37,566 bases of DNA from Phycisphaerales bacterium (GCA_028285065.1 JANQQG010000157.1:1-37566), one strand, 5' to 3'; shown: positions 7,913-16,139, numbered from the stretch's first letter. Notes: generated by a model not told the origin, from the letters alone. Made by a program: numbers and translations.

Positions 7913-9169
7913 GTGGCAGGAGGAACACAACAACCGCTCCGCGTCGGCGCCGGGATGTCCGGGCACATGGACGCGACCGAGGCCGCCCGCTTTTCTGCGC
8001 GCCAGGCGGCGGAGCAACTCGGCGAGGCGTCGGCGGTGCTCGTGTTCCTGTTCTTTGCGGACCGTCACATCGCCGACGCTCCGCTGGTCCTCGCCGCGGT
8101 GCGCGAGGTGTTCGGCTCGCCGCGTTCCGGTGTGCAGATCGTCGGGATGAGCGTCGAGGGTGTGATCGGGGGCGAGAGTGAGCTCGAGCGTGTGCCGGGC
8201 GTGAGTGTCCTTGCGATTGCGGGCGATGCAATCCGGGCGCGGGTTCAGTCGCTCGACGACATGCCGTCGCTGCAGGACTCGGATCAGGTGGGGGAGTTTC
8301 TCGACCTCGACGATGACGCTCGCGCGATCTTCCTCTTCGCCGACCCGTTCAGCGTGCCGATCACGACGCTCCTGCCCGCCCTTGCCGGCGCCCGACCGGC
8401 GGCCCAGGGGCCGGACGCGATTCCGATCCTCGGCGGGATGGCGTCTGGCGCGACCAAGCCGGGCGCGAACGCGATCGTCCTTGGGCCGGATCGGATCGCG
8501 AGCACCGGTGGCGTCATCGTCACGCTCAGCGGCCCCGTCCGTGTCGATCCCGTCGTCAGCCAGGGCTGCCGCCCGTTCGGCCCGACGTTGGTCGTCACCG
8601 ACGCGAAGAACCAGCTCGTGCGGACGCTCGGCGGGCACCCAGCGCTGCAGACCCTCGAGGGCGCGATCCAAGGGCTCGATGAGCCGGATCGCTCGCTGCT
8701 GTCCAGGGGCGTCTACGTCGGCAGGGCCGCGACGGAGTACAAGGACCGTTTCGGGCGCGGGGACTTCCTGATCCGCAAGGTCGTCGGCGTCGAGAAGACG
8801 ACGGGCGCGCTCGCGGTCGAGGATCTGATGCGCACGGGGCAGACCGTGCAGTTCCATCTTCGCGATGCGCGCACCGCCGATGAGGACCTCGCGATGCTCC
8901 TCGATGGCCAGAAGCTCTACGAGCGCCCCGAGGGCGTCTTGTTGCTGACATGCAACGGGCGTGGGACGCGTCTGTTCGACGAGCCGAACCACGACGCGAC
9001 GGCCGTCACGCGCGCGTTCGAGAGCGTCGGGGCTGAAGCGAGTGGGGAGTCGACCCAGCCAGTGCCTCTCGCCGGCTGCTTCGCGGCCGGGGAGATCGGG
9101 CCGGTCGGCGACGGTGTCTTCTTGCACGGGCAGAGCGCATGCCTGGCGATCTTCCGCAGGCCGAGCTGA
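7913..9169 (+). CDS. FIST N/C-domain protein (putative small-ligand sensor)
   Basis: A 418-residue soluble protein with the FIST N domain (about residues 10-215) followed by the FIST C domain (about 225-400). Landmarks are RVGAGMSGH at the N-terminus, ILGGMASGA, SQGCRPFGPTLVVTDAK, FLIRKVVGVE, and the C-terminal LLTCNGRG...PLAGCFAAGEIGPVG. FIST domains are described as small-ligand sensor modules, often fused to signalling domains; here the protein is only FIST, with no kinase, cyclase or methyl-acceptor part. The GTG at 7913 is preferred over ATG 7955 because the conserved RVGAGMS segment precedes the ATG and a TACACT box sits 6 bases upstream of the GTG. The stop is 7 bases from the convergent fumarylacetoacetase gene. 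Confidence 0.88.
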   Translation: MAGGTQQPLRVGAGMSGHMDATEAARFSARQAAEQLGEASAVLVFLFFADRHIADAPLVLAAVREVFGSPRSGVQIVGMSVEGVIGGESELERVPGVSVLAIAGDAIRARVQSLDDMPSLQDSDQVGEFLDLDDDARAIFLFADPFSVPITTLLPALAGARPAAQGPDAIPILGGMASGATKPGANAIVLGPDRIASTGGVIVTLSGPVRVDPVVSQGCRPFGPTLVVTDAKNQLVRTLGGHPALQTLEGAIQGLDEPDRSLLSRGVYVGRAATEYKDRFGRGDFLIRKVVGVEKTTGALAVEDLMRTGQTVQFHLRDARTADEDLAMLLDGQKLYERPEGVLLLTCNGRGTRLFDEPNHDATAVTRAFESVGAEASGESTQPVPLAGCFAAGEIGPVGDGVFLHGQSACLAIFRRPS

Positions 9170-9176
9170 TCGTTCG

Positions 9177-10562
9177 CTACACCGCCGGCGTCACGATGCC
9201 GCGGCACTCACCGAAACCGATGCGTCGGAAGCCGTCGCGCTCGCACCAGCCGCGGATGATGACCTCGTCCCCGTCGGCCAGGAACTTGCGCTCCTCACCG
9301 GTCGGGAGCCGGATCGGCGTGCGCTGCGTGCCGGGGACGGGGTCGGCGCCCGGCTCGCCGGGGCCGTCCCAGGTCAGTTCGAGCAGGCACCCGCGGCTTG
9401 AGCGCTCCGGTCCGGAGATGGTGCCGCTGGCCATGAGGTCGCCGGCCTGGAGGTTGCAGCCGTTGGACGAGTGGTGGGCGATCATCTGCGCGATCGTCCA
9501 GTACATGTTCTTGAAGTTGCCCTTGCTGAGGCTGACGGGCTCCATGCCGGCCTCGCGCATCTTGGCGGAGCTGAGCAGGACCTCGAGCGTGAGGTCTACG
9601 CCACCGGCCTGCTGATCGTCGTTGTCGTACAGGTGCGCGAGCGGGGCCGGGTCACCCGACGGACGCTCGTACGACGCGCACCGGAACGGCGCGAGGGCGT
9701 CGCCCGTCACGACCCACGGCGAGATCGTCGTCGTGAAGCTCTTGGCCAGGAACGGGCCGAGCGGCTGGTACTCCCATTTCTGCATGTCACGCGCCGACCA
9801 GTCGTTGACGAGGCACATGCCGAAGAGGTGCTCGCCTGCCTTGTCGATCCCGATCGGCTCACCGATCTCGTTGCCCGGGCCGATGAAGAAGCCGACCTCG
9901 AGCTCGTAATCGAGCAGCTTGCACGGGCCGAAGACCGGCGGCTCGTCGTCGCTCGGACGGGTTTGGCCGCTGGGCCGGCGCACCTCCGCGCCCGAGACCA
10001 CGATCGACGATGCGCGCCCGTGGTAGCCGATGGGCACGTACTTGTAGTTGGGGAGCAGCGGGTTCGTGGGGCGGAACATCGATCCGACGTTCGTGGCGTG
10101 GTGCACGGACGCGTAGAAGTCGGTGTAGTCCGCGATCTCCGCGGGCATGAGCATCTGGGCCGCGTCCATGGGGACGATGGCCTCGTCGCGCACGTCGGCG
10201 TTGTCCTTGAGTTCCGGGCAGCTCTCGCTGAGCAGTTCGCTGATGCGCGCCCGCACGCGGCGCCGGCGCTCGGGCGAGGCGAGCATGAGCCCGTTGAGCC
10301 CGATGGTCCCGAACTCGTAGAGGATCGGTTCGTCCTCGGTGTCGAGCCCGTCGAAGAGGCCCGCCTCGGCGCACACCTGCAGGTCGAGGATCTTGTCGCC
10401 GATGGCAACGCCGGGGCGTGCGTCGTCCCAGGGGTCCTCGCCATTGAGGCAGAACACGCCGTAGGGGAGGTTCTGGATCGGGAAGTCGGTCCCCGCGTCG
10501 TTGGCGCTCTCGACCCACGACTTGAGGTTCGGGTCGTGGGTCGCGTCGGGCTCGAAGGGCAT
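9177..10562 (-). CDS. fahA: Fumarylacetoacetase (tyrosine degradation)
   Basis: A 461-residue enzyme that hydrolyses fumarylacetoacetate to fumarate and acetoacetate, the last step of tyrosine and homogentisate catabolism. The N-terminal SH3-like domain occupies about residues 25-135 and the catalytic FAH fold the rest. Conserved residues are readable: Asp148 and His155 in DFYASVHHATNVG, the paired glutamates in LDYELEVGFFIGPGNE, and the Asp and Lys in NDWSARDMQKWEYQPLGPF. GYHGRASS and HSSNGCNLQAGDLMASGTI also match the family closely. GGAGA lies 5 bases before the ATG at 10562. The preceding gene on the same strand, 50 bases away, encodes a conserved protein of unknown function. Homogentisate dioxygenase and maleylacetoacetate isomerase genes are not in the window. 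Confidence 0.96.
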   Translation of the reverse strand: MPFEPDATHDPNLKSWVESANDAGTDFPIQNLPYGVFCLNGEDPWDDARPGVAIGDKILDLQVCAEAGLFDGLDTEDEPILYEFGTIGLNGLMLASPERRRRVRARISELLSESCPELKDNADVRDEAIVPMDAAQMLMPAEIADYTDFYASVHHATNVGSMFRPTNPLLPNYKYVPIGYHGRASSIVVSGAEVRRPSGQTRPSDDEPPVFGPCKLLDYELEVGFFIGPGNEIGEPIGIDKAGEHLFGMCLVNDWSARDMQKWEYQPLGPFLAKSFTTTISPWVVTGDALAPFRCASYERPSGDPAPLAHLYDNDDQQAGGVDLTLEVLLSSAKMREAGMEPVSLSKGNFKNMYWTIAQMIAHHSSNGCNLQAGDLMASGTISGPERSSRGCLLELTWDGPGEPGADPVPGTQRTPIRLPTGEERKFLADGDEVIIRGWCERDGFRRIGFGECRGIVTPAV

Positions 10563-10612
10563 CGCTGTCTCCCTGGCGGGTGGGGGGTGGAGGGGAGAGA
10601 GGATATGCCTGC

Positions 10613-11524
10613 TCAGTCGAGCAGCCCCAGGCCCTGGAGGTCCTCCACGGGTTCCGTGAAAGAGCACGAGCCGTAGCTCATCGCGAAGCCCTCGCGGATC
10701 CGCTCGGCGGCCTCGCGATCGGCGAGCACCTTCTGCCAGCCCAACCGGTCGTCTTCGAAGGCGAACGCCGCGGGGTCGGTGGTCTCGAGGACCTCGATGC
10801 ACCCGTCCAGGTCGATCGCCCGCTCGCGCACGAGCACGCTCGCGACGAAGACGTTCAGGAACCCGTGCATGACGCCCCTGGGCGCGTCGGGCTCGTAGGT
10901 CAGGGGGTACTCGGCGCGCACGGGGTGGTGCAGGCCGGCGGTCGCCTTGAACGGCACCTCCGCGGCTGCGCAGGCGAGCATGAACCGGGCGACATCCTTC
11001 GCGGGCGGGATCATCTCGGGCTTGACGCCGCCGGTGCGTATCTTGGCGCACGCGTCGTTGCCCGCGAGCGCCGCGACGAAGCCGCGCGGGTCCTCGCTGG
11101 ACGGCACCTCGAAGAAGGGCACCAGCTCCTCGGGGATCAGGTCGAGCGCTTCGTCGATGACGCGCGCGTCGTCGGCCTTGAGCTCGATGGTCTCGACCTG
11201 CGCGAGCCCGTTCTCGGCTCGCTCGTGCTCGTGGTTGAACGCGAAGATCGAGTCGAGGTTCTCGTCCAGGTCCCCGTCGATGATGGCGGACATCGACCAG
11301 AACCCGTCGTCCGCGTGCGACGGGAGCAGTTCGGTCGCCCCGCGCCGGAACTCCTCCAGACGCGACACCGGGCAGATGAACCGTCCCAGCATCCACGAGT
11401 GCCCGGACGACCGGTACGACGCGTAGTTGCGCACCGACTCGTCCATCGGCAGCTTCGCCGGCGGGAACAGGCCCGCGTAGTCAACCAGTGATCCCAGCAG
11501 CGCCCGCGTCGATCCCTTCACCAT
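10613..11524 (-). CDS. Conserved protein of unknown function next to fumarylacetoacetase
   Basis: A 303-residue soluble protein. I recognise the general type as a conserved hypothetical but cannot assign a function. The N-terminus has DYAGLFPPAKLPMDE and SWMLGRFICPVSRL; a central segment has AKIRTGGVKPE (residues 160-170), then PFKATAGLHHPVR (191-203) and GVMHGFLN (217-224). The order of short beta strands ending in K/R, GG and TAGLHH, separated by helices, resembles the second half of a TIM barrel with a Lys/Arg/His pocket. Such conserved polar residues suggest an enzyme. It lies 50 bases upstream of fahA on the same strand, which suggests work on tyrosine or aromatic catabolites. The start has a GAGGG 6 bases upstream. 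Confidence 0.75.
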   Translation of the reverse strand: MVKGSTRALLGSLVDYAGLFPPAKLPMDESVRNYASYRSSGHSWMLGRFICPVSRLEEFRRGATELLPSHADDGFWSMSAIIDGDLDENLDSIFAFNHEHERAENGLAQVETIELKADDARVIDEALDLIPEELVPFFEVPSSEDPRGFVAALAGNDACAKIRTGGVKPEMIPPAKDVARFMLACAAAEVPFKATAGLHHPVRAEYPLTYEPDAPRGVMHGFLNVFVASVLVRERAIDLDGCIEVLETTDPAAFAFEDDRLGWQKVLADREAAERIREGFAMSYGSCSFTEPVEDLQGLGLLD

Positions 11525-11590
11525 CCCGGCCCTCGCTTCCCCCCGCCCCGCCCCCGCGCCCCGCCCCGCACACAGCCGAGCATAGCCCGG

Positions 11591-12052
11591 TCACTTGGCG
11601 AGCTTGGCGACCACACGCCAGACGTCGTGGGCGGTGAGCGATCGCCCGATGCGCTGGTTGAACCGATCCACCAGCGCATCAAACTCGCTGCTGTAGGGCA
11701 GGTTGTCGCGCTGGCCCATGCTCCCGGCGGCCTCGACCACCATCGACCCCAGCAGGTCTGCCTCCTCGGGCTCGAGCGAGACGCGCGACGACTGGGCCTT
11801 GCCGACCTTCGGCAGCTTCGACGCCTTCCGCAGGTTGAGCAGGCGGTGCAGGGCCGCCCGACGTGCGGCGCCCGAGTCGTCGATCCCTGCGAGCGAGCAC
11901 AGGCGCTCGAAGTCGTCCGTGTATGGCAGGTCGTCGAGCGTCCGCCCCACCTCGACGTATGACGCGACGAGGCGCGCATCACCCGGCGGCGCAGACTCCG
12001 CTGACGTGGCGCCCGTCTCTCCGAACAGCCCGCCCTGTGATCCGTCATCCAT
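11591..12052 (-). CDS. Small cytoplasmic protein with repeated LPY helical motif, unknown
   Basis: A 153-residue protein with an unstructured N-terminus (Gly/Ser/Ala-rich, residues 1-25). Two similar segments are visible: LDDLPYTDDFERLCSLAG (39-56) and RDNLPYSSEFDALVDRFNQ (115-133), each followed by a basic helical stretch (AALHRLLNLRKASKLPK; DVWRVVAKLAK). This looks like a duplicated small helical module and might bind nucleic acid or protein, but there is no catalytic signature. ATG 12052 is chosen because GGAG lies about 7 bases upstream; ATG 12064 is possible. The start overlaps the end of the upstream hydrolase gene by 8 bases, so the two are translationally coupled. Confidence 0.75.
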   Translation of the reverse strand: MDDGSQGGLFGETGATSAESAPPGDARLVASYVEVGRTLDDLPYTDDFERLCSLAGIDDSGAARRAALHRLLNLRKASKLPKVGKAQSSRVSLEPEEADLLGSMVVEAAGSMGQRDNLPYSSEFDALVDRFNQRIGRSLTAHDVWRVVAKLAK

Positions 12053-13160
12053 CGCTCGCTCCATCTGCCGAGGCCGGCGCGGGCGGGGGGCGATCCCCAT
12101 CCCGCAGCACGTCCGCCCAGCGTCCCATGATGACATCCGGGGCGTCGCCTGTCATCCACTCGCGACCCAGTCGCTCGAACAGCGCGTGGCGCCGTGCGTT
12201 GCGGATCCCCGAGTCGAAGTGCCCGCACGGGGTCACGAACGCCCGTTTCTGCTCCGAGCCGAGTGCGTTGAACACGGCTGCGGCTGTCGGGGCGGGCACG
12301 ACCTCGTCGCGGAGGGCGAGCTTGCAGATTACCGGCGCGCGCACGCTCGGGGCGTGGGCCACGCTGTCGCATAGTCCCGCCCGCTCGAGCAGCCGCACGC
12401 CCCGTTCGCCTTCTGCGCGGACGCGGGCGAGTAGGTCGGCTCCCATTCCGAAGGCCGCACCTTCGGCCCGCCAGGTCCATGCTCCGAGCGATGGCAGACC
12501 CAGAATCAGACGGTCGATTGGGTCGGCGGTTCCGTCCTCTTGGCTCATCTGCGCAAGCTGGGCGGCCGCGAGCACCGCCAGGCCGCCTCCGAGTGACTCT
12601 CCACGCAGCGACAGTCGTCGCTCGGGTCCGATGCGTTTGCGGATCGCCAGCACGCACGACGCGATGTCGGCGGTTGCCAGCGGGACGACCCAGTCGTCGT
12701 CGCTCTCGAGGCCATGCGTGATCCAGCCTTCCCCACCGAAGCCCTCGCGCTGCGCGAGCGAGCCCGCTCCCTGGCGTGATCCTGCGTAGCCGCGTACGCG
12801 CAGGAGGACGCAGCAGAGCGAGGCGTCGGATGCCTCGACCGCGCGTTCCCACTCCGGCTGCTCGCCGAGCGGGTCGACCTCTGCGCCGTGCAGGACGACG
12901 CACACGTTTGGCGCGCGCACCAAGTCCCCAACGACGCGGCAGCCGACCTGCACGTTTCGAACGCTCGCGACCCCGTGGTCTGCCCCAGAGTCACTCGGAT
13001 CGGTCTCGTCCGCGCGGCGCAGACGCAGCTCGTACGCAATCGCACGGAGCTCCTCCCGCCACGAGCGCCAGAACGCGTCGAACTCCGGGCGTGGCGAGAC
13101 CTCGTGCGTGAACGCGAGCGTGTCGTCCGGCCCGAGCCCGTAGTCCTCGGGCAGGATCAT
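12045..13160 (-). CDS. Alpha/beta hydrolase, acetyl xylan esterase (AXE1)-like
   Basis: A 371-residue protein without a signal peptide, so probably cytoplasmic. The nucleophile elbow is LRGESLGGGLAVL with Ser189. A later DEVVPAPTAAAVFNAL segment supplies the acid, and PCGHFDSG the catalytic His. The extended N-terminus (FDAFWRSWREEL) and the motif order fit the AXE1/cephalosporin-C-deacetylase family, which removes acetyl groups from sugars or small molecules. The substrate is not determinable. Its ATG overlaps the stop of the upstream propeller gene (ATGA) and its end overlaps the next gene, so all three form a tightly coupled run. Confidence 0.83.
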   Translation of the reverse strand: MILPEDYGLGPDDTLAFTHEVSPRPEFDAFWRSWREELRAIAYELRLRRADETDPSDSGADHGVASVRNVQVGCRVVGDLVRAPNVCVVLHGAEVDPLGEQPEWERAVEASDASLCCVLLRVRGYAGSRQGAGSLAQREGFGGEGWITHGLESDDDWVVPLATADIASCVLAIRKRIGPERRLSLRGESLGGGLAVLAAAQLAQMSQEDGTADPIDRLILGLPSLGAWTWRAEGAAFGMGADLLARVRAEGERGVRLLERAGLCDSVAHAPSVRAPVICKLALRDEVVPAPTAAAVFNALGSEQKRAFVTPCGHFDSGIRNARRHALFERLGREWMTGDAPDVIMGRWADVLRDGDRPPPAPASADGASDG

Positions 13161-14407
13161 CTCTTCTCGGGAGCGCCGAACAGCGCGTCGTTGTCGCGCC
13201 AGGCCTTCTCAACGGGCTTCGCGATCCAGATCTGCGAGGTCGAGCGCCCGTCTTCGGGCAGGGCCGGGCCGCGCTGGCTGGTCCACATCATGAGCGACCC
13301 GTCGGCGTTGAAGACCGGGAGGCCGTCGAACCCGCCCGCGTTGGTCACGCGGCGCTTGCGCAGGGAGTCGGAGTCCTTTGACGCGTCGACCTCGATCGCG
13401 AAGACCTCGTAGTTGAGGTGCCCGATCTCGCTGGTCGCGTAGACGAGCACGCCCTTGCCGTCCTTGGACGACGGGAGCCAGAAGGGGCACCAGTTGACGT
13501 GCTCGTTGTCGGTGAGCTGGATCTCGCGGGTGATCCCGGTGGGGACGCCTTCGGAGTCGAAGGCGAGTTCGGCCACGTAGAGCTGGAGCAGGTTGTCACC
13601 GCGTCGGTCGGAGCGGTAGCAGATCCACTTGCCATCGGGGCTGAAGAACGGGCCGCCGTCGTATCCCTCATCTTCGACGATCGGGATGTGGCGTCCGGTC
13701 TTGGTGTCGAAGATGAAGAGGTCGAGGTTCTTCGAGACCGGCTGGATCATCCGCGCGTACAGCACGTAACGACCGCACGGGCTGAACGAGCCCTCCGCGT
13801 CGTACCCGTCGTGCGTGAACATGGCGATCGGGGCGTTCACGTCGTGACGCGCAGCGAGATCGAACTCGGCGGGTGCCTGACGCGCGTCCTTGCGGTCCTC
13901 GTAGATCTCACGGATCGTGCGAGTGACGACCTCGGTCTCGGCCGGGAACTGCCACTTGTAGCGGCCGGTCCCGCGCTGGTACCCGGGCTGGTTCTCCTCG
14001 CGGGGCTCCTCGAATGTGCACCCGAACATCACGACCCACGGGGCCTCGGGGTGCAGCCACCCGCATGTGTTGGCGCTGCCCTCGGGCGAGATCAGGATCG
14101 GCTCCTCGATGCCGTTGACGTCTCCCGACGTGTCGCGAGTCAGCTTCGCGACGTACATCGAGTAGTGTGGGCTGGGCGCCTCACCCTCCGGAGGGCGAGC
14201 CACGGCCTGGAAGATGATCCACTCCCCGTCCGGGCCGAAGTAGGCCTCGCCGGCCTTGGTGAAGTCCTGCGCGGACGTCAGCTGGACGTGGTCCACGAGC
14301 AGTTCGGACTCGGCCGCCACCCATGGCTTCGGGGCAACCGGCCAGCCGCTCCCGGGCTGACACAGGACGGCGGACGTGACCAGCGGCGCCAAGGCTCCAA
14401 GCATCAT
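13157..14407 (-). CDS. Secreted TolB-like beta-propeller protein (PD40 repeats)
   Basis: A 416-residue protein with a short signal peptide (MMLGALAPLVTSAVLCQ). The rest is made of WD40-like PD40 blades, recognisable as EGSFSPCGRYVLYAR, GGPFFSPDGKWICYRSDR and LPVFNADGSLMMWTSQR, plus AYFGPDGEWIIFQA near the start. PD40 propellers occur in TolB and in many secreted planctomycete proteins where they act as binding platforms or as parts of peptidases; no peptidase domain is present here. The ATG at 14407 is favoured by GGAGAG 5 bases upstream; a GTG at 14413 would sit too close to that site. The stop overlaps the next start. The final FGAPEKR end is charged. Confidence 0.85.
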   Translation of the reverse strand: MMLGALAPLVTSAVLCQPGSGWPVAPKPWVAAESELLVDHVQLTSAQDFTKAGEAYFGPDGEWIIFQAVARPPEGEAPSPHYSMYVAKLTRDTSGDVNGIEEPILISPEGSANTCGWLHPEAPWVVMFGCTFEEPREENQPGYQRGTGRYKWQFPAETEVVTRTIREIYEDRKDARQAPAEFDLAARHDVNAPIAMFTHDGYDAEGSFSPCGRYVLYARMIQPVSKNLDLFIFDTKTGRHIPIVEDEGYDGGPFFSPDGKWICYRSDRRGDNLLQLYVAELAFDSEGVPTGITREIQLTDNEHVNWCPFWLPSSKDGKGVLVYATSEIGHLNYEVFAIEVDASKDSDSLRKRRVTNAGGFDGLPVFNADGSLMMWTSQRGPALPEDGRSTSQIWIAKPVEKAWRDNDALFGAPEKR

Positions 14408-14431
14408 GCACACTCTCCGTGGATGAACCTC

Positions 14432-14449
14432 GCCCGGCGAATGCCGGGC
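14432..14449. promoter_or_regulatory. Perfect 7-bp inverted repeat in a divergent promoter region
   Basis: GCCCGGC, four loop bases GAAT, then GCCGGGC. It lies in the 77-base gap between the divergently transcribed propeller gene (start 14407) and the rluA-like gene (start 14485). It could be a regulator binding site acting on both promoters, or just an RNA hairpin in one 5' leader. No convincing -10 or -35 box was found next to it. Confidence 0.35.
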
Positions 14450-14484
14450 CGCCGGAAGCCTAGCGCCCTGCCGCCCCTGCCCCC

Positions 14485-15180
14485 ATGAGCGACCAACCCC
14501 CAGTTCCGCCCCCGCCCCGCCCGCCGCCCCCGCCCATGCCGGGGCTCGCGCCCTTCCCGGAGCTCAACGTCGTCCACGCGGATGCTCGCTTCGTGATCGT
14601 CAACAAGCCCAGCGGCATGCTCTCCGTCCCGGGCAAGGGTCCCGAGAAGCGCGACTGCGTCGCCGAGCGCGTCCGCGCGCTCTACCCCGGCGCGACGGGT
14701 CCGGTCACGATCCACCGTCTGGACATGGACACGTCCGGTCTGATCGCGTGCGCCCTCGATGAGGACGCCCAGCGGACACTGTCCGTGCAGTTCCAGGACC
14801 GGCACGTCGAGAAGACCTATGTCGCGCTCGTTGCCGGGCGCGTGCGCGAACTCTCGGGGACGATCGAGATCCCGGTGCGTCCGGATCCGTTCAACCGACC
14901 GGTGCAGGTCGTCGATCGGTCGCACGCACGCCCGGCCGTGACGCACTGGCGCGTGCTGAGCTACGAGACGGACCGCACGCGCCTCGAGTTGACGCCGTTG
15001 ACGGGGCGGACGCACCAGCTCCGCGTGCATTGTGCGCACGTCGGCCATCCGATCCTCGGAGATGTGCTCTATGGCGAGGACCACCCCGCCCCGCGTCTGA
15101 TGCTCCACGCACGCACGCTGGGATTCACCGATCCCGACACCGGTCGTCGCGTCAGCTTTGCGTGTGATCCGGAGTTCTGA
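14485..15180 (+). CDS. RluA-family pseudouridine synthase
   Basis: A 231-residue enzyme that isomerises uridine in rRNA and/or tRNA. The catalytic Asp80 lies in IHRLDMDTSGL. VNKPSGMLSVPGKG and LTPLTGRTHQLRVHCAHVGHP are the other family motifs. NKPSG(M/L)LSVPG is close to RluA itself (23S U746 and tRNA U32 in E. coli), but the target cannot be fixed from sequence. There is no S4 domain. The N-terminus is unusual, a run of prolines (residues 5-20) that would probably need EF-P for smooth translation. The ATG at 14485 has no clear ribosome site. The gene is divergent from the propeller gene and convergent with the GAF gene. Confidence 0.93.
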   Translation: MSDQPPVPPPPRPPPPPMPGLAPFPELNVVHADARFVIVNKPSGMLSVPGKGPEKRDCVAERVRALYPGATGPVTIHRLDMDTSGLIACALDEDAQRTLSVQFQDRHVEKTYVALVAGRVRELSGTIEIPVRPDPFNRPVQVVDRSHARPAVTHWRVLSYETDRTRLELTPLTGRTHQLRVHCAHVGHPILGDVLYGEDHPAPRLMLHARTLGFTDPDTGRRVSFACDPEF

Positions 15181-15193
15181 TCGCGTTCTATGG

Positions 15194-15715
15194 CTAGACG
15201 GTCACGATGCCGGCCGGATCGCCTGCATCGAGTTTTGCGCGGCGCATGAGTTCCGCCAAGGAACGAGCATCGCTCTCGTTGAATGCCGCGTGCTCGAAAC
15301 TGTCGGCGTCGAGCACGCCCCAGGGCGTTCCGTCGGCCTCCCGGAGGACAACGACGACTTCGCTCAGGTCGCGTGGGTCACACGCGACGTAGCCCTCGCC
15401 GAGGTTGGCGACGTCTGTGACAACCAAGGAGTGGGCGTTGGTGAACGCCTGGCCGCAGGCGCCGTGCATCCCGATCGGCGAGCATGCGGGCTTGTCGCGG
15501 TGCGGGGCGAGGACCATGCCGTCCTCGCGCCGCCCGTCGGCGTGGACCATCGAGCCGGGTTCGGATAGGTAGAAGCCGATCCAGGAGACGGCGTGGGGGC
15601 TGAGCGCATCCCACAGCGCGTCGGCGGCGGCTCGCATGCGCTCGTCCCGCCTCGCGAGCGCAGCGATGTCATCGAAGCGCTGCGAGAGCGCGTCGTAGAT
15701 CGGGGACCTGTCCAT
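15194..15715 (-). CDS. GAF-domain protein, probable free methionine-(R)-sulfoxide reductase
   Basis: A 173-residue single GAF domain. It carries the cysteine pattern of free-methionine-R-sulfoxide reductase: Cys78 in DKPACSPI, Cys87 in GACG and Cys112 in VACDPRDLSEVVV, within the framework SWIGFYL...GVLDADS. In the E. coli enzyme the matching cysteines are used for catalysis and for resolution by thioredoxin. The gap between the first two cysteines is one residue shorter than in the E. coli type, so activity is likely but not certain. It starts 12 bases after the rpsR stop, without an obvious ribosome site, so it is probably translated from the rpsR message. Confidence 0.82.
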   Translation of the reverse strand: MDRSPIYDALSQRFDDIAALARRDERMRAAADALWDALSPHAVSWIGFYLSEPGSMVHADGRREDGMVLAPHRDKPACSPIGMHGACGQAFTNAHSLVVTDVANLGEGYVACDPRDLSEVVVVLREADGTPWGVLDADSFEHAAFNESDARSLAELMRRAKLDAGDPAGIVTV

Positions 15716-15727
15716 GTTGAGAGAGGA

Positions 15728-15973
15728 TCAGAGCGTCGCGGAGGTGTACGGGAGCAGGCCGAGGAAGCGGGCACGCTTCATCGCCTGGGCGACCATCCGC
15801 TGCTCGCGGGCCGTGAGCATCAGGCGCTTGCGCCCGTAGATCTTCCCGTTCGGGCTCATCATCCGACGCAGGTTCTCCACGTCCTTGTAGTCCACGAACG
15901 GCTTGCCCGCCTCGCCGGTCCGAACGACCTTGACCTTGGGCTGCCCACCGAAACCGCCACGCATTCTGGCCAT
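15728..15973 (-). CDS. rpsR: 30S ribosomal protein S18
   Basis: An 81-residue protein of normal S18 length. It matches the family in VDYKDVENLRRMMSPNGKI, IYGRKRLMLTAREQRMV and AMKRARFLGLLPYT. S18 binds the platform of the small subunit next to S6. The ATG at 15973 begins MARMRGG; AAAGGAAG lies about 9 bases upstream. It is separated from rpsF, ssb and rplI, which usually accompany it in other bacteria; none of these is in the window. The GAF reductase gene follows directly. Confidence 0.95.
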   Translation of the reverse strand: MARMRGGFGGQPKVKVVRTGEAGKPFVDYKDVENLRRMMSPNGKIYGRKRLMLTAREQRMVAQAMKRARFLGLLPYTSATL

Positions 15974-16139
15974 CTGATCCGCTTCCTTTCCGTCTCGGTC
16001 TGTGCGGCCCACCCTCAAGCGGAGCGGGCAACGGAATCACATTTGACGAACGCAAGCGTAGACACGCCCCCCAGGCTGGGCCACCACGGGCTCCGGGCCG
16101 GGTTGCCGTCTGATTCGGGGTCTGGAAGGGCGGCCGGGG

